From the NCBI GenBank assembly GCA_030529545.1, contig JAUMWR010000005.1:1-50499 (forward strand): 50,499 nucleotides of DNA, read 5' to 3'. The position numbers were made by a program, and so were the translations under genes. The notes under the pieces were generated by a model. The model saw only the letters and a list, made by a program, of their open reading frames with translations. It searched no databases and was not told the DNA's origin. Positions 22,438-30,700 of the stretch are shown piece after piece. How positions within the stretch are numbered: position 1 is the first letter of the stretch; each line of letters opens with the position of its first letter. The stretch comes from Buchananella hordeovulneris. Its GTDB lineage: Bacteria > Actinomycetota > Actinomycetes > Actinomycetales > Actinomycetaceae.

Positions 22438-23238
22438 CTAGACAGCCACCTTTTCTACCTGGCCAAAGCTCAGCTCCACCGGGGTCTGACGCTCGAAGAT
22501 CGTCACGAGCACTGTGAGCTTGCGGGCCTCGAGGTGAATCTCGGAAACCTCCGCCATCTGGTCCTCGAACGGGCCGTCGGTGACCTTGACGATCTCGCCG
22601 ACCTCCAGGTCGATGAACACGTCGGGAGCGGCAGCAGCCTGGTCCTCGGCGGAAACGCTGTCCAGGGTCTTCTGGTGCTCGCGCACCGCAGCCTTGATCA
22701 GCGGATCGAACATGTTCATGACCTCGTCCTCGCTCAGCGGGACGGGGTTGCGGGCGTCTCCCACGAAACCAGTAACGGCCGGGGTCTCCTTCACCAGGCG
22801 CCAGGCCTCATCGGTCAGGTCCATACGCACGAGCACGTAGCCGGGGATGCGAATGCGGGAGATGGTCTTCTTCTTGTTGTCGGCCTTGAGCTCGACGACC
22901 TCTTCCATCGGCACCTCGACCTGGAAGACGTAGTCCTCCATCTCGAAGTTGGCGATGCGGGTCTCCAGGTTCGCCTTCACCTTGCGCTCGAAGCCGGCGT
23001 AGGAGTGAATCACGTACCAGTCGCCCGGCAGGGAGCGCAGGTTCTCGCGGAAAGCCTCAACCGGGTCCTCGGCGGGGGCAGCGGGCTCCTCGGCGGCTTC
23101 CTCAGCCACCTCAGCATCAACGTCGGTCACCTCGGCCTCGACCGGCGCGAGCTCGGCCTCTTCGACTACAGGCGCAATTGGAGCGTCGTCCACTACTTCC
23201 TGCTCAAGCGGCTCGAAAGGATTTGCGTTGGCAGTCAC
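22438..23238 (-). CDS. nusG: Transcription termination/antitermination factor NusG
   Basis: This 266-residue NusG binds RNA polymerase and links it to Rho or ribosomes. An acidic, low-complexity extension of about 70 residues (rich in Glu, Ala and Pro) precedes the NGN domain, which begins [20 protein letters not shown]. The KOW domain is C-terminal, with [19 protein letters not shown]. Between the two is a linker of about 30 residues. Both the acidic N-terminus and this linker are normal for Actinobacteria and explain the length above the 180 residues of E. coli. The start is GTG (23236-23238) behind GGAG. It follows secE by 42 bases. Confidence 0.97.
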   Translation of the reverse strand: MTANANPFEPLEQEVVDDAPIAPVVEEAELAPVEAEVTDVDAEVAEEAAEEPAAPAEDPVEAFRENLRSLPGDWYVIHSYAGFERKVKANLETRIANFEMEDYVFQVEVPMEEVVELKADNKKKTISRIRIPGYVLVRMDLTDEAWRLVKETPAVTGFVGDARNPVPLSEDEVMNMFDPLIKAAVREHQKTLDSVSAEDQAAAAPDVFIDLEVGEIVKVTDGPFEDQMAEVSEIHLEARKLTVLVTIFERQTPVELSFGQVEKVAV

Positions 23239-23280
23239 GATTGACTCCTAAAAGAGTTTGGCTCCGGCAAGCGGACCCGC

Positions 23281-23517
23281 TCAGCCGAAGAGCAGCTTGG
23301 CAAACTGGTTGAAGATGAAGTCGAGCACGCCCACGAAAGCCATCACGGCCAGGACAAAGACGACGACAACGAGGAAGTAGGTCCACAGCTCGTCACGAGT
23401 CGGAGCCACCACCTTCTTCAGTTCAGCGATGACCTGCTTCACAAAGAGGGCGATGCGGGCGAAGACGCCACGGCGCGGCGCGGAGACTGCCTGCGAGTCC
23501 TTCTTAGCTTCGCTCAC
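23281..23517 (-). CDS. secE: Preprotein translocase subunit SecE
   Basis: This 78-residue single-span SecE clamps SecY in the translocon. An amphipathic helix (FVKQVIAELKKVVAPTRDEL, residues 25-44) is followed by one membrane segment (TYFLVVVVFVLAVMAFVGVL). I chose the GTG at 23515-23517 because GGGGGAAAG lies upstream and the length is right. The open frame continues upstream through the tRNA gene, which cannot be coding. The order tRNA-Trp, secE, nusG, rplK, rplA is a conserved actinobacterial arrangement. Confidence 0.95.
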   Translation of the reverse strand: MSEAKKDSQAVSAPRRGVFARIALFVKQVIAELKKVVAPTRDELWTYFLVVVVFVLAVMAFVGVLDFIFNQFAKLLFG

Positions 23518-23575
23518 GTCTTTCCCCCAGGTCTTGCTTTTACCAGGAATGCCGATCAGCCTCGCCGATCCAGCA

Positions 23576-23651
23576 TGGCAGGGCAGGCGGGACTCGAACC
23601 CACAACCGCCGGTTTTGGAGACCGGTGCGCTACCAATTGCGCCACTGCCCT
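23576..23651 (-). tRNA. tRNA-Trp (CCA)
   Basis: The acceptor arms AGGGCAG and CTGCCCT pair perfectly. The D loop reads CAATTGGTAGCG, the anticodon loop CTCCAAA has anticodon CCA (23616-23618), and the T loop reads GGTTCGAGTCC. The discriminator is G, and the 3' CCA is encoded. It lies 58 bases upstream of secE on the same strand. Confidence 0.96.
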
Positions 23652-23701
23652 TCGTCGTTTTCCCCCTCGGCAAGTGCCTCCGGTGAACCTCGACCTCCGG
23701 A

Positions 23702-23730
23702 AGTCTACGGGGTGAACGCGAAAAACCCAA
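23702..23730 (-). promoter_or_regulatory. Promoter of tRNA-Trp-secE-nusG
   Basis: On the minus strand TTGGGT (23725-23730) and TAGACT (23702-23707) are 17 bases apart, placing initiation about 45 bases before the tRNA. Confidence 0.65.
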
Positions 23731-23782
23731 ATGTTGTGCCCACCACTCAGGATCCACGATGCAAAATTGGGGCCAAACCGCG

Positions 23783-23818
23783 TTGAAACAAGCCGATCTT
23801 CCGTGCCACGATCGTGCC
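23783..23818 (+). promoter_or_regulatory. Candidate leaderless promoter of the aminotransferase gene
   Basis: TTGAAA (23783-23788) and CACGAT (23807-23812) are 18 bases apart. The GTG start at 23819 is 7 bases past the -10 box, and no Shine-Dalgarno sequence precedes it. Confidence 0.45.
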
Positions 23819-25021
23819 GTGAACACTTCTCGCATTTCCCCCCGTCTTGCCGCCATCGCGGAGTCCGCCACCCTCGCTGTCGACGCGAAGGCCAAGGCCC
23901 TCAAGGCCGCCGGTCGCCCCGTCATCGGTTTCGGTGCGGGAGAACCCGACTTCCCCACCCCGGACTACATCGTGGCTGCCGCTATCGAGGCCGCCTCCGA
24001 CCCGGCCATGCACCGCTACTCCCCCGCCAAGGGTCTGCCGACCCTCCGTGAGGCCATTGCAGCCAAGACGCTACGCGACTCCGGCTACGAGGTCAGCCCT
24101 GAGGACATCGTCGTCACCAACGGCGGTAAGCAGGCCGTTTTCCAGGCTTTTGCCGCCATCATCGGCGAGGGTGACGAGGTCATCCTGCCGGCCCCCTACT
24201 GGACCTCCTACCCGGAGATGATCGCCCTGGCCGGCGGGCGCACCGTGTCCGTTTTCGCGGGCGCCGAGGCCGACTACAAGGTGACCGTCGAGCAGCTCGA
24301 GGCCGCCCGCACCGAGCGCACCAAGGCCCTGCTGTTCTGCTCCCCGTCCAACCCGACCGGCTCCGTCTACACCCCGGAGGAGGCCAAGGCCATCGGCCAG
24401 TGGGCTCTCGACAACGGTGTGTGGATCATCACCGACGAGATCTACGAGCACCTGCTCTACGACGGCGCCGAGCCGACCTACCTCGTCAAGCTGCTCCCCG
24501 AGCTGGCTGACACCACGATCGTTCTGAACGGCGTGGCCAAGACCTACGCCATGACCGGTTGGCGTGTTGGCTGGATGATCGGCCCGAAGGACGTCATCAA
24601 GGCCGCCACCAACTTCCAGTCTCACCTGACCTCCAACGTCTGCAACGTTGCTCAGCGCGCCGCCCTGGCCGCCGTGGCCGGCGACCTCACCGCCGTTGAC
24701 GAGATGCGCGCCCACTTTGACCGTCGCCGCCAGCTGATGGTCAAGCTGCTCTCCGAGATCAACGGCTTTCAGGTGCCGGTTCCCAAGGGCGCGTTCTACG
24801 CCTACCCGAGCGTCGAGGGCCTGATCGGCACCGAGATCCGCGGCCGCGCGATCAACTCCTCCGCCGACTTGGCCGCCCTGATCCTGGACGAGGTCGAGGT
24901 CGCCGCCGTCCCCGGTGAGGCGTTCGGTCCCTCCGGCTTCCTGCGCTTCTCCTACGCCACCTCCGACGCCGCCATCGAGGAGGGCATTGGTCGTATCAAG
25001 GAGCTCATCAACAACGGCTGA
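23819..25021 (+). CDS. Aspartate aminotransferase (class I PLP-dependent)
   Basis: This 400-residue fold-type I aminotransferase is most like bacterial aspartate/prephenate aminotransferases, which exchange amino groups between aspartate and 2-oxoglutarate. Visible features are the substrate loop [14 protein letters not shown], the cofactor contacts [26 protein letters not shown] and [11 protein letters not shown]. The PLP-forming lysine is in [14 protein letters not shown], and the terminal arginine motif is [10 protein letters not shown]. The start is the GTG at 23819: it opens the family N-terminus [16 protein letters not shown], while the upstream in-frame ATG lies before the promoter. 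The neighbour of secE in many Actinobacteria is this same gene. It ends at an intrinsic terminator. Confidence 0.93.
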   Translation: MNTSRISPRLAAIAESATLAVDAKAKALKAAGRPVIGFGAGEPDFPTPDYIVAAAIEAASDPAMHRYSPAKGLPTLREAIAAKTLRDSGYEVSPEDIVVTNGGKQAVFQAFAAIIGEGDEVILPAPYWTSYPEMIALAGGRTVSVFAGAEADYKVTVEQLEAARTERTKALLFCSPSNPTGSVYTPEEAKAIGQWALDNGVWIITDEIYEHLLYDGAEPTYLVKLLPELADTTIVLNGVAKTYAMTGWRVGWMIGPKDVIKAATNFQSHLTSNVCNVAQRAALAAVAGDLTAVDEMRAHFDRRRQLMVKLLSEINGFQVPVPKGAFYAYPSVEGLIGTEIRGRAINSSADLAALILDEVEVAAVPGEAFGPSGFLRFSYATSDAAIEEGIGRIKELINNG

Positions 25022-25037
25022 TTTTCGGCTCGTTTTC

Positions 25038-25079
25038 GCGGGCGGTCCCGGCTTTGGCTGGGGCCGCCCGCCCTTTTTG
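25038..25079 (+). terminator. Aminotransferase gene terminator
   Basis: A 12-bp stem (25038-25049 with 25060-25071, one G-T pair) is followed by CCTTTTTGT. Confidence 0.9.
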
Positions 25080-25416
25080 TTGGCCGACGTTCCGCACGCG
25101 CCACAGCGCTTTTGGCCGACGTTCCGCGCGGTCGGCGTGAAGACGCGGTGGGAGGAGCGTCGGCCCTGGCGCGGCACATGCCGCCGTCTCCTACGGCACG
25201 GGCCGGGCAGCCAATCCATTGGCGTTGGGGCAAACAATTGGCGTCGGGGGCCTCCCCAACGCCAACAAACTCACCCTCGGCCAAGCAATCCACCCAATGC
25301 CAACAAATGCGCCGGGCGGAACGTCGGGCACGGAACACCGCGCATGGAGCGACGCGCGAGGCGGCCGGCCGCCCAGAGGGACGCACGCACGGCGCGGGCC
25401 GGGCGGAACGTCGGGC

Positions 25417-25454
25417 AAAAAAGTTTGGCCCCAAGCTCACGCCTGGGGCCAAAC
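25417..25454 (-). terminator. prs terminator
   Basis: A perfect 11-bp stem (25423-25433 with 25444-25454) has a 10-base loop and is followed on the minus strand by TTTTTT, 13 bases past the prs stop. Confidence 0.92.
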
Positions 25455-25467
25455 CAAAAGCTACGGC

Positions 25468-26445
25468 TTAGTGCTCGTCGAAGATGGAGGCAACCGAGCC
25501 ATCATCGAAGACCTCGCGGATCGCACGGGCCAGCAGTGGCGCGATGGAGAGAACCGTCAGGTTGTCGAAGCGCTTCTCCTCCGGCAGCGGGAGGGTGTCG
25601 GTGATAATCACCTCACGGGCGCCACACTGGCTCAGGCGCTCGCAAGCCGGGTCGCTGAGCACACCGTGGGTGGCGGCGATGTAGACGTCTCCCGCGCCAG
25701 CGTCCTTCAACACACGCACGGCGCCGGCGATGGTGCCGCCGGTGTCGATCAGGTCGTCGACCAGCACGCAGGTGCGGCCCTCGACCTCACCAACCACGCG
25801 GTTGGAGACGGCCTGATTCGGGCGGGTGGTGTCGCGGGTCTTGTGCACGAACGCCAGGGGGCCACCGCCCAGGCGGGCCGCCCACTGCTCGGCCACGCGG
25901 ATGCGGCCGGCGTCGGGGGAAACCACGGTGACGTTGGAGGTGTCCACAATGGAGCGCACGTAGTCGGTCAGCACCGGCATGGCCCACAGGTGGTCCACCG
26001 GGCCGTCGAAGAAGCCCTGTGCCTGGGAGGCGTGCAGGTCAACGCTCATCAGGCGCTCGGCACCGGCGGTCTTGAACAGATCAGCCATCAGTCGAGCGGA
26101 GATCGGCTCACGGCCCTGGTGCTTCTTGTCCTGACGCGCGTAGGGATAAAACGGCATGACCACGGTGATGCGCTTGGCGGAGGCACGCTTGAGGGCGTCC
26201 ACCATGATGAGCTGTTCCATCACCCATTGGTTGATCGGGGTGGTGTGGGACTGCAGCACGAACACGTCGCAGCCACGCACGGACTCGTTGAAGCGCACGT
26301 AGATCTCGCCGTTGGCGAAGTCGTAGCTGCTGGTGGGCAGGATCTCGATGCCGAGTTCCTTGGCCACCGCCTCCGCAAGCTCAGGGTGCGCACGCCCTGT
26401 AACTAGTACCAGTCGCTTTTCTCCGGAGGTGATGATCCCGGTCAT
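25468..26445 (-). CDS. prs: Ribose-phosphate pyrophosphokinase
   Basis: This 325-residue PRPP synthetase makes phosphoribosyl pyrophosphate from ribose 5-phosphate and ATP for nucleotide, histidine and tryptophan synthesis. Seen in order: DFANGEIYVRFNESVRG, the ATP-binding and flexible-loop segment PFYPYARQDKKHQGREPISA, the metal site motif SVDLHASQAQGFF and the PRPP-binding loop VLVDDLIDTGGTIAGA. Length is normal for class I enzymes. The ATG at 26445 is preceded by GGAAGG. It stands as a single gene, ending at a strong terminator; the tRNA-Gln gene lies upstream on the same strand. Confidence 0.97.
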   Translation of the reverse strand: MTGIITSGEKRLVLVTGRAHPELAEAVAKELGIEILPTSSYDFANGEIYVRFNESVRGCDVFVLQSHTTPINQWVMEQLIMVDALKRASAKRITVVMPFYPYARQDKKHQGREPISARLMADLFKTAGAERLMSVDLHASQAQGFFDGPVDHLWAMPVLTDYVRSIVDTSNVTVVSPDAGRIRVAEQWAARLGGGPLAFVHKTRDTTRPNQAVSNRVVGEVEGRTCVLVDDLIDTGGTIAGAVRVLKDAGAGDVYIAATHGVLSDPACERLSQCGAREVIITDTLPLPEEKRFDNLTVLSIAPLLARAIREVFDDGSVASIFDEH

Positions 26446-26594
26446 TCCCTAGCCTTCCACGGTGGGCGCGCCGAACCGAGGGGGCTACGGCGACGATTTG
26501 AGGTACTCGCCCATCTTATCTACCGCATAGCAGGGTTCGTAAGCCGGAGGTCCACTCTCGGCTGTGGCGGATGTGACACGACCTTCCGCGTTTG

Positions 26595-26665
26595 CTCCGC
26601 CTCAAGGACTCGAACCTCAACTAAGGGCACCAAAAACCCCTGTGCTGCCATTACACCAAGGCGGA
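26595..26665 (-). tRNA. tRNA-Gln (TTG)
   Basis: The acceptor arms TCCGCCT and AGGCGGA pair perfectly. The D arm reads GTGTAATGGCAGCAC, the anticodon loop TTTTGGT has anticodon TTG, and the T arm is GAGGTTCGAGTCCTT. The anticodon stem GGGGT/GCCCT has wobble pairs at both ends. The discriminator is G. CCA is not encoded (CAA follows), unlike the tRNA-Trp gene here. Confidence 0.9.
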
Positions 26666-26676
26666 AAATGCCCAAT

Positions 26677-26706
26677 CTCTAACCCAACTCCGGACGGCGG
26701 GGTCAA
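26677..26706 (-). promoter_or_regulatory. Candidate tRNA-Gln promoter
   Basis: On the minus strand TTGACC (26701-26706) and TTAGAG (26677-26682) are 18 bases apart, ending 11 bases before the tRNA gene. Confidence 0.5.
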
Positions 26707-26749
26707 CCGGGCAGTGAACATTGTGCCATCTCCCAGGCAGAATGGATAC

Positions 26750-27394
26750 ATGGAACCGACCCGCCGCACCCGCATGAGCGGGGTACAACGCCGCGAACAA
26801 CTCTTGGCCGTGGGACGCGAAGTCATCGCGGAGAAGGGTTTTGACGCCGCCAGCGTCGAGGAGATCGCGTCCCGCGCCGGCGTCTCCAAGCCGGTGCTCT
26901 ACCAACACTTCGGCGGCAAGGAGGGCCTATACGCGGTGGTGGTCGACCGCGAAGTGCGCGCATTCACCACAGCGATCCGAGACTCCCTGGCCGCCGGCGG
27001 GCACCTGCGCGAGATAGTGGAGCGCACGGTCTACACACTCCTGACCTACATCGAGGAATCCACAGACGGCTTCCGGATCCTGGTGCGAGACTCTCCCACC
27101 GCTTTCACCGCCTCCTCCTTCTCCTCCGTCATGGGTGAAGTGGCCGGCGAGGTCGAGGACCTGCTAGCGGAGGCCTTTGCCCACCGCAACTTCCCCACCG
27201 ACGTCGCCCCGCTCTACGCACAAATGCTGGTTGGGCTGTACGGCCTGACGGGCCAGTACTGGCTGGAGGACCGCACCCGCTCCAAAGACGAGGTTGCTAC
27301 CCACCTGGTTAACCTGGTGTGGAACGGCCTGCGCGGCCTAGACCCACACCCACGGCTGTTCACCATTTCTCCCCAGGGCAAGCAAAGCCGCTAG
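26750..27394 (+). CDS. TetR/AcrR family transcriptional regulator
   Basis: This 214-residue one-component repressor has its N-terminal helix-turn-helix domain at residues 10-58 (REQLLAVGREVIAEKGFDAA, then SVEEIASRAGVSKPVLYQHF). The LYQHFGGKEGLYAVVVDRE segment is the classic TetR signature. The C-terminal ligand domain is all-helical and cannot be tied to a ligand. The ATG at 26750 opens the protein MEPTRRTRMSGVQRREQL; there is no good Shine-Dalgarno sequence, so the message may be nearly leaderless. It diverges from tRNA-Gln and precedes the large protease gene by 336 bases, so it could control that gene, but nothing proves it. Confidence 0.9.
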   Translation: MEPTRRTRMSGVQRREQLLAVGREVIAEKGFDAASVEEIASRAGVSKPVLYQHFGGKEGLYAVVVDREVRAFTTAIRDSLAAGGHLREIVERTVYTLLTYIEESTDGFRILVRDSPTAFTASSFSSVMGEVAGEVEDLLAEAFAHRNFPTDVAPLYAQMLVGLYGLTGQYWLEDRTRSKDEVATHLVNLVWNGLRGLDPHPRLFTISPQGKQSR

Positions 27395-27730
27395 CAGACG
27401 CTAGTCAGAGTGTGGACGACGTTCACTCCCGTCGTCCGATTTGGGTCGGTACTCCTCTTCGCGAGCGACCGGGCTTCTCCGCAGCCGCTCGGCATTCCTG
27501 ACCTGCTTATAGTTACAGCCAAGGCAGGACAGCAGGCTGGGCGCCCGCCGCTGGGGCTCCTTAGCTGCCAGCCGCACCACTTGACACTGGTGAAAATCAC
27601 AGTTTCTTCCCCCAGTGTGGGGTTTTATGGCAGGGAACCCTGGCGGACAATGTTGTATGACATGCGCCGGCAAAGATGCCGGCGCTGGACTATGAATCGG
27701 GAGACCCCGAAAACCTATATAGGGAGCACC
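27395..27730 (+). other. Upstream region of the surface protease gene
   Basis: TTGACA occurs at 27581-27586, but no good -10 box lies at the right distance. Nearer the gene are a small dyad CAGGGAACCCTG (about 27632-27643) and a hairpin with 9-bp arms and a 4-base loop (27664-27685), both likely in the 5' UTR. GGGAG precedes the ATG. No gene and no recognised riboswitch are seen. Confidence 0.5.
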
Positions 27731-30700
27731 ATGTCAAAGGTCCGTTCGCGGTGGAACGTCCTAGTGGCTGCCATTGCTGGTAGCACGCTAGTCGCGCTTT
27801 CTACTCAACCTGCTTCCGCCCTTCCCTCCATCGACCCCACCCCGCTGCCCCCGACAGCTTCTCAGGAGTCCGTGACCGGGACCGGCACTGCCTCAAATGC
27901 CCTCATCCCCATCTACGAGAGCGTGGATTTCGATTCCGAAGAGACCGCAGTCTATTTCGTTAAGCTGCGCGGCCAGGGCGCGGCGGCCCGCGCTTTCACG
28001 GCCGCCCAGAACCTGAGCGGCGAGGCCGCCGAGCAGGTCATCGAGGAGGTCGCCGAGGCCACCCGCGAGGAGATCACCGCCAAGATTGAGGACATCGTGG
28101 CGAGGGTCCCCGCAGCCGAGGAAGTATTCCAGCTCACCAACGGCGTCACTGGCGTGGCCCTGGAGGCCACCGGCCAGGAGCTGGCGTCGCTACGCGACCT
28201 ACCGCAGGTGGAGAGCATCACCCCAGTTTCCAAGGTTTACCCCGCCAACGGCGGCAACGTTTCCTCCACCCGCACCGACATGCAGTGGGCGGCTGGCCAC
28301 CTGGGCACTGACCAACTAGTGGCAGTCATCGACTCGGGCATTGACTTCACGCACAGGACCTTCGGTGGCGACGGCAACTATGCGCAGTACACCGACCGCC
28401 TTGCCCGAGAGACCAACGACTCGGCCGATTTCCCGAACAACGTGATTGTCGGCGGACATGACTTCATCGGTGAGGGCGCAATCGGCCCGGACCCTAACCC
28501 GCTGGACGCCTCTCCAACTGTGATCTGCCCGGGCGTTGACCGCCCCACCGGCGGTCACGGCACCCACGTGGCGGCCACGATCGCTGGCCGTGGCGTGAAC
28601 GCCGACGGCACCACCTTCTCCGGCGACTACGCTTCCCTCACCCCGGCTCAGGTGGCGACCATGAAGACCGCTCCGGGTGTGGCCCCGGGCGCCAAGCTGC
28701 TAGCCCTGCGTATCTTTGGCTGCTCCGGTGGTGGTTACGCCGAGCCAGCGTTGGACTGGTTGCTGGCCCCCGAGCGCGCGACCGAGGGAAACTTCCCTGA
28801 CGTGGTCAACATGTCCCTGGGCTCTCCTTGGGCCATCCACGACGACACTGGTAACGAGCAGATCCGCCAGCTCACCGAGCGCGGCGCCCTGGTGGTCGTC
28901 TCCGCTGGCAACGACGGAAACTACGCCGACATTAGTGGCTTCCCCGCTAGCTCCCCGCACGCGCTGACCGTTGGCGCCACCCGCTACGGCTGGTGGGATG
29001 GCCCCAAGTTAGACAACATCGACACCTGGGATGCTTCTCGCCCCACCCAGTCGCTGGTGTCAGCCGAGTTCACCGCCCGAGGCAAGCACGGCTCCCACGG
29101 AATCGTTAAGCCTGACATCGCCGCCCCCGGCACCATCAACTCCGCGCTGGTGGGTAGCACCGACGGCACCTTCACCACTTCCGGTACTTCCATGTCTGCC
29201 CCGTCTGTCTCCGGTTTGGCCGCGATCCTCGGCGCAGCCAACCCCACCTGGTCTCCTGCCCGTCTCAAGACGGTGCTGATGAACACCTCTTCTGAGGTCT
29301 CCGTCCACGACACCCACAAGGCGAGCCCACTGCTGATTGGAGCTGGTGCGGCAAACGTGCACGAGGCAGTGAACGCCAAGGTGATGGCGTTTGCCTCCGA
29401 TAACCAAGCCATGGCTTCCGTCACCTTCGGAGTGGTGGACGTTCCCACCGCCGGCTGGAACGCCACCAAGGAGGTCACCCTGCTGAACCTCTCCGGTGAA
29501 GAGCAGCGCCTGAACCTGTCCTACGTGGCAGGTGAGGATATGCCTGGAGTTGAGATCACCGTGGACCCCGCGCAGGTTACCCTGCCCGCATCCCCGGACG
29601 CGGGCAACCCCAGCACCGCCACGGTTCGCCTCACCGCTACGGTCACAGACCCGGCCGCGTTGAAGTGGGAGGGCGACGTCACGCAGAGTCTGGACGACGA
29701 CCGCGTCCCCTCCGAGGCCGGCTGGTTGGTCAACACTGGCTCCCAGAAGCTGCGCCTGCCAGTGCAGGTTGCACCGCGTCCGGCCGGTTCCCAGACGGTG
29801 CCGGCCCAATTCACCATGCCCACCCCCGTGGGCTCTGCCGACGCTCCGGTGACGGTTCCACTTACGTTGGAGGGCGCAGCAATCGCCAGCAACGGCACCG
29901 ACAAGGACTTCGAGAACTTGGTGGTCACCACCCGCGTGATGGCGATGCACAACCAGGACAACTCGCTGACCAACGACTCGCAGCGCTCCATCAACGTGCG
30001 TCGGATCGGCCTGGCTACCAACTTGGACGACGTGCTAGCTGCCCAGAAGCCCAAAGACGCTTCAGTGCTCCTCGCCATCGAGACATGGAAGGACTGGGCT
30101 CGCCTGGGTACCCCGTACGGCAGCTTCGTCGTGTTGATTCGTCATAAGAACTCGGCGAACCCCAAGGAGTACACTGCCACTATCAAAGCGGGCGACCGTA
30201 ACCACCCAGTGACGGAGATCCGCAACAAAACTGACAACGTCGATACCGCCAAGACTGAACTCCTGGGCGCTCCCAAGGGTAGTGACCTGCCTATCTTTGA
30301 CAACAACATCGTGGCCATGGAGCTCCCCCTGACCGCACTCGGCTTCACCACCGACCAGATCTCCGCTCGTCAAGTGGAGATGGAGCTCACCGTCATTCCC
30401 AAGAGCAACGCTGGGGCCCGTTGGGTCCACGAGGTCGGTGGCTTTGGGCTGCCCGCTCTGCGCCCCGTCGTATTTGACCCGAACGACCGGCGCGTGTTAG
30501 CCCCGCAGGGTGGCGAGGCGATGCGCGGTAATTACGCCATGGCGGCAGCAGGGCTGACCGAGCTGCCTTTGCGTGTGGGCGGCATGAGCCAACACATGCA
30601 GACCATGACGTTCTTCACCCGCAACGTGAAGGCCAACCGCGTGCAGACCACCAACCTCACGCCTTCGGGGGAGACACCGCTGCCGGCGCCCACCCTAATT

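Larger units (their letters stand above)
25022..25467. repeat. Repeat-rich convergent intergenic island
   Basis: Between two convergent genes lie four copies of the dispersed repeat. Two are in forward orientation (25080-25097, 25110-25131) and two inverted (25312-25330, 25399-25420). Inside them is an independent inverted repeat, TTGGCGTTGGGG at 25219-25230 against CCCCAACGCCAA at 25256-25267. Further related copies are AATTGGCGTCGGGG near 25239 and CCAATGCCAAC near 25294. Terminators for both flanking genes sit at the two ends. No gene is supported. Confidence 0.7.
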
